Shown here: positions 16,143 through 23,886 of the stretch, piece by piece
Numbering within the stretch: the first letter of the stretch is position 1
How the letters are laid out: each line of letters begins with the position of its first letter
Origin: a bacterium
GTDB lineage: Bacteria; 4484-113; JAGGVC01
Direction of reading: 5' to 3'
Assembly (NCBI GenBank): GCA_039961635.1
Contig: JABRWB010000005.1
Location: forward strand, 23,259 to 87,258
DNA length: 64,000 bases
Translations under genes and position numbers: made by a program
Notes under the pieces: generated by a model
Seen by the model: the letters and a program-made list of their open reading frames with translations, nothing else
Database searches by the model: none
What the model was told of the DNA's origin: nothing

Positions 16143-17389
16143 CTTTTGAGTGGCTGTAAATGGATTTGCAACATTCCCGCCCCGTCCCCCGGCTCCGCGA
16201 CAAACCACGGCATCTTGCGGCCGAACCGCGCCCGGCCCTCGTCCCAAATTGCCGCGAGAAGCGATTCGCTGCCGCGGATCGCGGCCGCAGAGAGCAGCGC
16301 GATCACGCACCCCCCCCACCCCGCGCCGGTCACTCGCGCGCCCAGGCACCGCCTGTCCTGCGCCAGCCGCTCGACCAGCCAGTCCGTCTCCGGAGTCCCG
16401 CATCCAAGCGAGCAAAGCGAACCGTGCGAATCGAACATCAGATTCCCCGCCTGCCATGGATTGCGGTGCTCAAGCGCGCTCCTGAACGTTTTCACCCGCT
16501 CGTTTTCGAGAAAGAAATGGTCGAGGTAAATCCGGTCGGTTTCGTCGAGCCGTTCGCGCGCCGCGGGATACGCGTCGAGGCCGAGCACCCGCGGATGCGA
16601 AACGCGCTCGTCTAGCTCTTTCAATTTCGCCGCGACGGACTCCATCCGCGCCCGAAGCGACGCGTACCGCCCGTCGGAAAGATCGCGGCGCACCCCGCTG
16701 AATATCACCGCGAATGCATATCCCATCTCCGCGAGAACGCCGAGCGGGATTTCCTCGAACTCGCGGTGGTAGCAGTCAAGCAAAAGCGCTTGGCCCGCGC
16801 GCGCGTGCGCGATCACCGCCGGATCCATCCATCCGCAAGGCGTCCCGGCGCGGCGCTCGGCAAGGGTAGCGATTTCGATTTTGTCGTCCGCCGAAAGTCC
16901 TAGCGAAAACATCGCGTCGAGCGCGCCCAGCGTCCCCATCGCGAGCGCCGCGGAGCTTGACAGCCCCGCGCCGACGGGCAAGTCGCCGGAGATGTGCAGG
17001 CTGCATCCGTTGATTTCGAATCCGCGCTCAGCGAGAATCGCGAGAACGGCCGCGATAATCGGATAACTTCCGGGCGATTCCGGCGAAACCGGCTCGATTC
17101 CGCGATTGGTAAATAACTCCGATGCAACGTTTATTTTTTGGGAGTGCGGCGGCTTGCCGCCGCCTGTTTTTTCCCCGCCTTGAGCACCGGCGAGCCGGTG
17201 CACTCCCATATTTCGGCCCGCGGCGGCGTACAGCGACGGGCCGATCGCCATCGGCAGGCAGAATCCGCCGAGGTAGTCGGTATGGTCGCCGATGATGTTG
17301 ACCCGCCCCGGCGCGCGGAAAATCACTTCCGGCGGGGCGGCGAAAAGCTCCGTGAATCGCGTTCCGGCGGTTGCGGAAAGGTTTTCCAT
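16139..17389 (-). CDS. galK: galactokinase with in-frame repeat insertion
   Basis: Galactokinase phosphorylates galactose at O1 with ATP in the Leloir pathway (GHMP kinase family). Signatures are PGRVNIIGDHTDY (galactose-binding signature, about residues 27-40), LPVGAGLSSSAALAMG (phosphate-binding GHMP motif), CGWMDPAVIAH with the catalytic Asp, and TGAGWGGCVIAL near the C-terminus. The normal length is about 380-390; this one is 416. The excess is a 67-bp palindromic repeat at 17140-17206 inserted in frame (encoding the segment VHRLAGAQGGEKTGGGKPPH) in a surface loop after the sugar-binding domain start. A second copy of the repeat lies upstream, between miaA and galK. Likely co-transcribed behind miaA (100 bp gap). 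Confidence 0.92.
   Translation of the reverse strand: MENLSATAGTRFTELFAAPPEVIFRAPGRVNIIGDHTDYLGGFCLPMAIGPSLYAAAGRNMGVHRLAGAQGGEKTGGGKPPHSQKINVASELFTNRGIEPVSPESPGSYPIIAAVLAILAERGFEINGCSLHISGDLPVGAGLSSSAALAMGTLGALDAMFSLGLSADDKIEIATLAERRAGTPCGWMDPAVIAHARAGQALLLDCYHREFEEIPLGVLAEMGYAFAVIFSGVRRDLSDGRYASLRARMESVAAKLKELDERVSHPRVLGLDAYPAARERLDETDRIYLDHFFLENERVKTFRSALEHRNPWQAGNLMFDSHGSLCSLGCGTPETDWLVERLAQDRRCLGARVTGAGWGGCVIALLSAAAIRGSESLLAAIWDEGRARFGRKMPWFVAEPGDGAGMLQIHLQPLKS
17140..17206. repeat. 67-bp palindromic repeat, copy A, inside galK
   Basis: Outer inverted ends GGAGTGC/GCACTCC enclose two hairpins (GCGGCGGCTTGCCGCCGC and GCACCGGCGAGCCGGTGC) separated by a short T-rich spacer. It folds as a three-way junction. 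An identical 67-bp copy is at 17412-17478 (difference only outside the shared core). The insertion is in frame in galK. Confidence 0.9.
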
Positions 17390-17411
17390 CGCCGCGAGTT
17401 TAGCATCGTAT

Positions 17412-17478
17412 GGGAGTGCGGCGGCTTGCCGCCGCCTGTTTTTTCCCCGCCTTGAGCACCGGCGAGCCGGTGCACTCC
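17412..17478. repeat. 67-bp palindromic repeat, copy B, between miaA and galK
   Basis: Identical to the copy inside galK (17140-17206), in the same orientation, in the 100-bp gap between the miaA stop and galK start. It would form the same two hairpins in the transcript. Confidence 0.9.
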
Positions 17479-17488
17479 AAAATCATTT

Positions 17489-18622
17489 TCAATGCTGCAA
17501 AAGCCACTCCCTTATTTGCCCCACCGCTTCCTCCGGCGGGCAATCCGGGCCGACGGGGAGGAATGTCACGTCGTTTAATTGATGCCGCAGCCACGTGACC
17601 TGGCGCTTCGCGTACTGGCGGGTGATAACCGCGGTGCGCTCGATCGCGGCCGCCGCGCTCGTTTTGCCGTCTATCACCGCAATCGCTTCGGGATAGCCAT
17701 GCCCCAAAAGCGCGCGCGCGTCGCGCGGCACTCCCGCGGCAAGGAGCGCGCGCACCTCTTCAATGAAACCGGATTCGAACATCTGCTTCGCCCGCGTGTG
17801 AATCCGCTCGGCAAGCCATGCCCGGTCGGGAAGCAGCGCGAAGATTTTGTATTCAATGGTTCCAACCAAACGCGTACCGGGAAGCGCGCCCTTCAGGGCG
17901 CGTCCGGAATTCGATTCGTTTTCCGCGCTGCCGTTGTCATCCGCATTTACGCGGCCTGAAGGCCGCGCTTCCCGGTCAATTGTGTTTGCATATGAATTCC
18001 ACTCCACGACCTGCCTTTCCGCGGCGGCGGCGACGTCCGGCGGCGCGATCCCCCCAAGCGGAGATGCGATTTCGCTCCGATGTAAATAACAATACCTTTC
18101 AATCGCGCGGGTGATCCGGTGCGGATTGAAAAACGATTCCGGCTTGATCAGCCCCTCAATCAGTTTGTACACAAGCGGCGCGACCGCGGCGGCCCCCGCG
18201 CCCTTCACCCACGCTTCAAGCGGCGGGCGCAACACCGGTGCCGCGGGCGCGTCGTACTCCATCCCGCCGGCAAGCGACTTGACGCACAGCCCGCTGCCGC
18301 CGACGATAATCGGAATTCTTCCTTCCGAAACAACTTCCGCGATCGCGCCAAGCGCCATCTCCCGCCAGCCGTGAACCGTCAGGTCGCACTTCGGATCGCA
18401 CGCGCCGAGCAGCTTGTGAGGCAACACCGAAAGCTCGTCCGCAGACGGCTGCGCGCTGCCGATCTCCATTCCGCGCATCACCTGGCGCAGGTCGGCGGGG
18501 ATCGCGGTCAGCGGGAAATCGCGCGCCAGCGCGACCGCCGCGGCGGTCTTGCCGCTGCCGGTCGGCCCCATGAGAACGGGAATCGGCGCTCCGAATTGGC
18601 TGTTTCTTTCGTTCATTCGCAT
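17489..18622 (-). CDS. miaA: tRNA dimethylallyltransferase with in-frame repeat insertion
   Basis: MiaA adds the dimethylallyl group to N6 of A37 in tRNAs reading U-starting codons. Features: P-loop GPTGSGKTAAAVALA (about residues 18-32), QVMRGMEIGSAQP (usual form QVYxGMDIGTAKP), the VGGSGL motif, and HRITRAIERYCYL followed by FESGFIEEVRALLAAG and the C-terminal KRQVTWLRHQ. The chosen start is ATG 18622; ATG 18616 is an alternative. The protein is 377 residues, against about 300-320 for the family. About 34 extra residues (REARPSGR ... GRALKGALPG) are encoded by a 101-bp element with 13-bp terminal inverted repeats (17876-17976). Confidence 0.92.
   Translation of the reverse strand: MRMNERNSQFGAPIPVLMGPTGSGKTAAAVALARDFPLTAIPADLRQVMRGMEIGSAQPSADELSVLPHKLLGACDPKCDLTVHGWREMALGAIAEVVSEGRIPIIVGGSGLCVKSLAGGMEYDAPAAPVLRPPLEAWVKGAGAAAVAPLVYKLIEGLIKPESFFNPHRITRAIERYCYLHRSEIASPLGGIAPPDVAAAAERQVVEWNSYANTIDREARPSGRVNADDNGSAENESNSGRALKGALPGTRLVGTIEYKIFALLPDRAWLAERIHTRAKQMFESGFIEEVRALLAAGVPRDARALLGHGYPEAIAVIDGKTSAAAAIERTAVITRQYAKRQVTWLRHQLNDVTFLPVGPDCPPEEAVGQIREWLLQH
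17876..17976. repeat. 101-bp element with 13-bp terminal inverted repeats, inside miaA
   Basis: The perfect ends ACCGGGAAGCGCG and CGCGCTTCCCGGT bound two internal hairpins (CGCGCCCTTCAGGGCGCG and GCGGCCTGAAGGCCGC) and a central spacer. This is the same architecture as the 67-bp repeats, with different sequence. It is inserted in frame in miaA with no clear target duplication. Confidence 0.85.
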
Positions 18623-18678
18623 TTGCCAAGTGAAAATCATAGCGCGTGCGCAAAAACTTTCCGGACATACCTGGCGCG

Positions 18679-18706
18679 TTGATTTTCCGAAAGCCGATGT
18701 TACAAT
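18679..18706 (+). promoter_or_regulatory. sigma70-like promoter for the dockerin-like lipoprotein gene
   Basis: TTGATT (18679-18684), 16-bp spacer and TACAAT (18701-18706). The start at about 18713 gives a 98-nt leader to the ATG at 18811. A 14-bp palindrome sits on the start point. Confidence 0.65.
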
Positions 18707-18711
18707 AAATT

Positions 18712-18725
18712 TGACCGGCCGGTCA
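18712..18725. promoter_or_regulatory. TetR-type operator palindrome at transcription start
   Basis: TGACCGGCCGGTCA is a perfect 14-bp palindrome of the form bound by many TetR-family repressors. It lies exactly over the start point of the promoter at 18679-18706, between divergent miaA and the lipoprotein gene. No regulator gene of that family is in the window. Confidence 0.55.
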
Positions 18726-18810
18726 GTCAGCATCGGCATCCAGTGATGTGAGGGAATGCTGACGCCGATTCCACCGGAACCGCAATCGCGGAATCAAGGA
18801 GGTTTACAAG

Positions 18811-20862
18811 ATGGGGAGTTTCAGATTCGCCGCAGCCGCAGCCGCGGCAATTGCCGTTTCCTTTTTGGCGTTTTGCGCATGCTCGGCGGGCGGGAACAGG
18901 AGCGCTTCGCCCGAAGCCTCGTATATTTCGGAAATAGACACTATGCTGGCCCCCTTGGGAACGGACCCGGCGGTTTTCGAAAGCCTGCGCCAGGAATTGA
19001 AGCGGCAATTGGAAATTGCCGCCACGGATCCCGGGAGATTCACTGCGAAGGCACCGACCGGCCCAGCTGGATACGTCGGCGACCTCGTCTACAGTCCTGG
19101 ACCAAATCAGCTTTCTTGGACCTATGTCAACGCAGGCGATTACGACTGCAATGGCGAGGTTGGGGTTGCGGACATAACTCCGATAGCGCTTCACTTCCTG
19201 CATGCAATTGTTGTGCCTACAGGATGGCCCGATGCCCAAGATTACTTTATTGACGGCGATCAATCTGCCGAAATAGGCGTTTCGGATTTGACTCCAATCG
19301 CCCTGAATTTCCTCAATACCGTGGCTTCCTACGACATAATCACATCGGATTCCGAAAACGGAAACTACACAATGATCGGCAGCATCAGCCTGCCGTCCCC
19401 TCCCACTTTTCCATTCACGATAAACGCGGATATGCCGGCCGGATCCCTCGGTTGGATAAGGGTGCAGCCAATCGACGGAAACGGCAACGCCGGCGAACAA
19501 AGCAATGCCATTCAAGTAGCCGGAGTAAACCAGCCGCCGGTCGCGGATTTCAGTTATTCGCAAACCGGTGGATTCAATGTTGAATTCAACGGGACGTCCT
19601 CATACGACCCGGACGGCGCAATCGCACAGTACGAATGGGATTTTGAAAGTGACGGGACGTACGACTGGCAGCACATTTCCGGTATCGGGAATCACAATTA
19701 CGGCGGGGCGGGCCAATGGGAATGCACGCTGCGCGTAACTGACGACGACGGCGATACTGGCACGATTACAAAAACCGTGTACGTCGTGCAGCTTGCGACG
19801 AATTGGACGCTGGTCGATCCGTTCCCTGTATCCGAGCATTACAGCCTTCCTTCCTGCACTTACATCGGCGACCAGCTTACCGGACAGCCCGCAATTGCTT
19901 TTTACACCGGTAATTTCGACACCGGCTTTGCTGCCGCGACCGACGGGTATGGCGCCGCTTGGGGTACGGTCACAACCATCGATACATATTTGATTAAAAG
20001 TCTTGCGCTTGCCGAAATCGGCGGGAATCCCGCTATTGCGTACAACGATTACACGAACCAGCAGCTCAATTACTGCAGGGCACAGGACTCCGCGGGTACA
20101 ACATGGGGCAGTATCGTAGTGGCTGACGCAACGCAGTTGGCGGGTGAGCAGTATCTCGACATGATCGAAGTTGCAGGCAGGCCTGCCATAGCCTATTACA
20201 TGGACGGCGCAATCGATTTCGTTCGTGCGGCGGACGCAACCGGAGATACTTGGCTTTCGCCTATTCAGCTGCACGCCTGGCCTCCGTCGGGCTCCTACCT
20301 TTCGATGGCGATGGTGGGAGGCAATCCCGCTGTGGCGTTCCAAAACAACTCGCCGGTGAATCCCAGGTACACAAGCGCGCTGGACCCGCAGGCTACAAGC
20401 TGGTCCCCGGAAGCCGACATTAATTCGGATGGCGATTCGAGCGCATGGATTTCGCTCGTGCAACTGGAAACCATACCCGCAAGGCCCGGAGTTTTCGGCA
20501 GCTGGAACGGCGCGACTCAGCTGGTCTTCTACCGAGCGATGGACACAGCCGGAACCACTTGGGAAGCACCCCTCGTTCTCACAGGCGGAACAGACTACGG
20601 CATCACCGAGGTCAGCGCCGCAATCGTCGGCGGTTACCCCTGCATTGCCTACGCGGAGCGCAATTACGTTAGCGGCCACACCAATCTCGCGTTCAAGCAG
20701 GCGGTCTCGCCGGATGGCTCGGTTTGGGCACCCACAGTCTACATCGGGCTCGACCTGACACCGGAGGACGTGACTTTGATCGATGTGCGGGGCAGGCCGG
20801 CGATCTGCTATTACCTACAGAGCGACGACACCACGCATTATGCGTTCAGTCCGGCTCCGTAG
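18811..20862 (+). CDS. lipoprotein: dockerin-like repeats, PKD domain, PAIxYY propeller repeats
   Basis: A 683-residue protein with a hydrophobic leader (about residues 5-25) and Cys-rich lipobox (FCACSAGG). A helical segment (LRQELKRQLEI) precedes two EF-hand-like loops of dockerin type (DYDCNGEVGVADITPIA, about 110-128; DGDQSAEIGVSDLTPIA, about 147-163). An FN3-like sheet follows, then one PKD domain (ADFSYSQTGGFNVEFNGTSS through EWDFESDGTYDW). The C-terminal half is a series of about 45-residue repeats with PAIAYY-type cores (GQPAIAFY, GNPAIAYN, GRPAIAYY) and ends THYAFSPAP. First of three tandem paralogues with 21051 and 23887; likely calcium-binding and cell-surface. Confidence 0.85.
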   Translation: MGSFRFAAAAAAAIAVSFLAFCACSAGGNRSASPEASYISEIDTMLAPLGTDPAVFESLRQELKRQLEIAATDPGRFTAKAPTGPAGYVGDLVYSPGPNQLSWTYVNAGDYDCNGEVGVADITPIALHFLHAIVVPTGWPDAQDYFIDGDQSAEIGVSDLTPIALNFLNTVASYDIITSDSENGNYTMIGSISLPSPPTFPFTINADMPAGSLGWIRVQPIDGNGNAGEQSNAIQVAGVNQPPVADFSYSQTGGFNVEFNGTSSYDPDGAIAQYEWDFESDGTYDWQHISGIGNHNYGGAGQWECTLRVTDDDGDTGTITKTVYVVQLATNWTLVDPFPVSEHYSLPSCTYIGDQLTGQPAIAFYTGNFDTGFAAATDGYGAAWGTVTTIDTYLIKSLALAEIGGNPAIAYNDYTNQQLNYCRAQDSAGTTWGSIVVADATQLAGEQYLDMIEVAGRPAIAYYMDGAIDFVRAADATGDTWLSPIQLHAWPPSGSYLSMAMVGGNPAVAFQNNSPVNPRYTSALDPQATSWSPEADINSDGDSSAWISLVQLETIPARPGVFGSWNGATQLVFYRAMDTAGTTWEAPLVLTGGTDYGITEVSAAIVGGYPCIAYAERNYVSGHTNLAFKQAVSPDGSVWAPTVYIGLDLTPEDVTLIDVRGRPAICYYLQSDDTTHYAFSPAP

Positions 20863-21050
20863 ACTAACAACTTATAATCGGATTGCTTAGGCAAATCCGG
20901 GCAGCCGCCCTGCCAAGTCGCGCGCAATCGGCAATTACTGGTAAAATCATCGCGTCCGGCTTTTCGGGACGCTGACTCATAAAACTGCACGCGGGCTTCG
21001 GCCCGATTCGGGAACCCTTGTCGGGGCTCCAAAGCACTTGGAGGTGCGGA

Positions 21051-23672
21051 ATGAAAGGGGCATCACCGTACGCGCGCATATATTGCGCGATATTCGCGGC
21101 GATAGCGGCCGCGGTTCTGGTCGTTTCATGCACGAAGGGATTCGGAAGATTCCCGAATCCGGAAAACAATCCCGTCCTGTCCGATATCGCCGCGCTGACG
21201 GCGCCCGACGGCGCGGACGCCGCGGTTTTCGAGCGGCTCAAGGGAGAACTCGCGAAGCAAATCGAGCGCCGCCTTGCGGACGGAGAAAAAATAGTCGCGA
21301 GCGCTCCAAGTGGAAACTTCGGCCGCGTGACCGACCTCGCGTTCGATTCCGGCGAGAACAAGCTCACCTGGAGCTACGTGAACACGGGCGACTACGACTG
21401 CAACGGCGAGGCCAGCATCGCCGACATCACGCCCGTCGCGATCAACTTCGGCGACCTCACCGACGACGGGATAGGCGACGACGCGCTCGAAACATGGATA
21501 GACGGAGACAAAAGCGGCGAAGTTGGCGTGGGCGACATCACGCCGCTCGCGCTCAACTTCCTTGCGACCGTCGCGTCCTACGACATTCTCACGTCGGACG
21601 AACTCGAACAGAATTACACCGTCATCGGCAACGTGGCTTTCCCAAACACTCCGTTCCCCGTGACATTCAACGTTGACCTTCCCGCCGGTGCGCTGACCTA
21701 CATCCGCGTTCAGCCGATCGATCCGGAAAACAACGCAGGCGAATGGAGCAATCCGCTTGCGCTCTCCGGAAACGATCCGCCGACGGCCGACCTTCAGGCC
21801 AATCCGTCAACCGGCGCGCCTCCGCTTACCGTTGATTTCGACGCGTCCGGCTCGACGGATTCGGACGGCTCGATTACCGCTTACGACTGGGACTGGGACG
21901 GCGACGGGGCTTACGAGCAGACCGGCGGCTCCTCGCCGCTCAACGAGCATGTTTACACCCAAAACGGTTCCTACAACGCCACGGTCCGCGTGTGGGACGA
22001 CCTGGGGGCAAGCGACACCGCAAGCGTTCTCATCGCCGTGTCCGATTCCGGCAACCAGTTCCCGATCGCGGATATCCAGGCGGCGCCGGAGTCCGGAAAG
22101 ACCCCGCTCACGGTCGATTTCGATGCGGGCGGCTCGTTCGATCCCGACGGCTCGATAGTCGGCTACCGATGGGATTTCGACGGCGATTCCAACTGGGACG
22201 AGGACACGGGCGGCGCGCCGGCGGCATCGCACGAATACACGGTCGCGGGAGTGTACGAAGCCGCGGTCGAAGTAACCGACGACATGGGCGCGACGGACAC
22301 CGACACGGTCACCGTGACCGTGTCCGACAATTCCGCCCCCGATGCATCGTTCACCTGGTCGGAAGGCTCGAATATGTTCGAAATCGATTTCGACCCGTCC
22401 GGTTCGAGCGATCCTGACGGGGGTATCGAGACTTACGAATGGGACTGGACGTCCGACGGAACATACGACCTGACCGAAACTACGCCCGACGTCGTCACAT
22501 TCAACTACGGCCTGCCGGGAACGTACGACTGCACGCTCCGCGTGACGGACGGCGACGGCGCGACCGACACAGATACCCAGCAGGTTGTCGTTTCCGAGCC
22601 GGAGATGATCTGGAATTTGATCAAGCCGGCGGGAGACGGCGACTTCAAGTGGCCGGCGCCCGCGTTGATCGGCGGACTCCCGTCCGGCCATCCAGCGATA
22701 AGCTACTACGACGCCGACGCGGGCGAGATCCGGTACATTGCGGCGACCGACGATTACGGCGCAACCTGGGGAGCGCCGCAGACGGCGAGCATTGATCCCG
22801 TCGCGAACAACACGTTCCTGATTGAGGCGAACGGCAATCCCGCAATCGCATATCTTCACGAAACAGACTTCTTCCTGCGCTGCCAGAGGGCGGATGACCC
22901 GGACGGAACAACTTGGGGATCGAATCTTTGGATTGACGACACCTACGCATCAGGCTCGTACATTTCGATGACTGACGTTGCGGGATTTCCAGGCGTCGCC
23001 TATACGGACAACGGCTCGTGGGCAAGGTTCAGCCGCGCGCTCGACGCGGACGGCGACAACTGGTCCGCTCCGGTGGAGTTCGATTTGGGGAGCGTTAACG
23101 GCTACGTAAGCCTGTGCATGGCCGGCGGGATGCCCGCGATCGCGTACTACGACGATGTGCTGGGCGCGCTTAAGTTCGTCCGCGCGCAGGCCGAGGACGG
23201 AACCGCGTGGGGCCTGCCCGTGATAGTTGACAACGTCGGCGAAATCGGCTCCTTCGGTTACATTTCCATGGCGATGCTCGGCACTTCTCCAAACGTTCCG
23301 GCGATCGCCATGTCCGATTACACCACCGGCCGCGTTCTTCTTTACCGGGCGACCGATACAGAAGGGACGACGTGGGAAGAGCCGGTTGTTGTGGACGATG
23401 TGTTCGCTCATTTTGCGATATCGTTCGCGAATGTGGACGGTGTGCCGTGCATTGCGTATCAATCGTACGATACTGACGTTTTTCAGTACCATATTTATTT
23501 CAGGTACGCTTGGGATCCTTCCGGCAGCTCCTGGAGCAGCCCGATTGAAATTTTCAGCTCCCCGGTCTTTTGCCTGCGTTTGATCGACGTCAAGGGCAGG
23601 CCCGCCATTTCGTTTTACTCCTGGAGCATGCCCGACTACGGTCTGTATTACGCGTACAGCCCGCCGGGGTAA
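21051..23672 (+). CDS. lipoprotein paralogue: dockerin-like repeats, three PKD domains, propeller repeats
   Basis: An 873-residue protein with ATG 21051 after GGAGGTGCGGA, lipobox VVSC, and the same order of modules as its upstream paralogue. It has two dockerin-like calcium loops (DYDCNGEASIADITPVA; DGDKSGEVGVGDITPLA), an FN3-like sheet, then three PKD domains (ADLQANPSTGAPPLTVDFDA; ADIQAAPESGKTPLTVDFDA; ASFTWSEGSNMFEIDFD). The PAIAYY-type repeats end at YYAYSPPG. Compared with the first paralogue it has two extra PKD domains. Expected at the outer surface, anchored by lipid. Possible ligands are partner cohesins or polysaccharides. Confidence 0.87.
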   Translation: MKGASPYARIYCAIFAAIAAAVLVVSCTKGFGRFPNPENNPVLSDIAALTAPDGADAAVFERLKGELAKQIERRLADGEKIVASAPSGNFGRVTDLAFDSGENKLTWSYVNTGDYDCNGEASIADITPVAINFGDLTDDGIGDDALETWIDGDKSGEVGVGDITPLALNFLATVASYDILTSDELEQNYTVIGNVAFPNTPFPVTFNVDLPAGALTYIRVQPIDPENNAGEWSNPLALSGNDPPTADLQANPSTGAPPLTVDFDASGSTDSDGSITAYDWDWDGDGAYEQTGGSSPLNEHVYTQNGSYNATVRVWDDLGASDTASVLIAVSDSGNQFPIADIQAAPESGKTPLTVDFDAGGSFDPDGSIVGYRWDFDGDSNWDEDTGGAPAASHEYTVAGVYEAAVEVTDDMGATDTDTVTVTVSDNSAPDASFTWSEGSNMFEIDFDPSGSSDPDGGIETYEWDWTSDGTYDLTETTPDVVTFNYGLPGTYDCTLRVTDGDGATDTDTQQVVVSEPEMIWNLIKPAGDGDFKWPAPALIGGLPSGHPAISYYDADAGEIRYIAATDDYGATWGAPQTASIDPVANNTFLIEANGNPAIAYLHETDFFLRCQRADDPDGTTWGSNLWIDDTYASGSYISMTDVAGFPGVAYTDNGSWARFSRALDADGDNWSAPVEFDLGSVNGYVSLCMAGGMPAIAYYDDVLGALKFVRAQAEDGTAWGLPVIVDNVGEIGSFGYISMAMLGTSPNVPAIAMSDYTTGRVLLYRATDTEGTTWEEPVVVDDVFAHFAISFANVDGVPCIAYQSYDTDVFQYHIYFRYAWDPSGSSWSSPIEIFSSPVFCLRLIDVKGRPAISFYSWSMPDYGLYYAYSPPG

Positions 23673-23886
23673 GCGACGGAGAATCGCCAGCCTCAATAGC
23701 ATGAAAACCGTTTGACCGGCGCTTCGCGGCCGTGAAAAATCGCGCGCGCAAAACATCGAAAATCCCGGTTTATTTGGGTATTAATTCCTGCCGCCCAGGC
23801 CAAGCCGATGGCGGTGCGGAGGTTAGCCGGGCTTTGTTGCCGCTTCCTCCCCTAATAAAACCAAAACCAGGCAAACGAGGCAAAAG

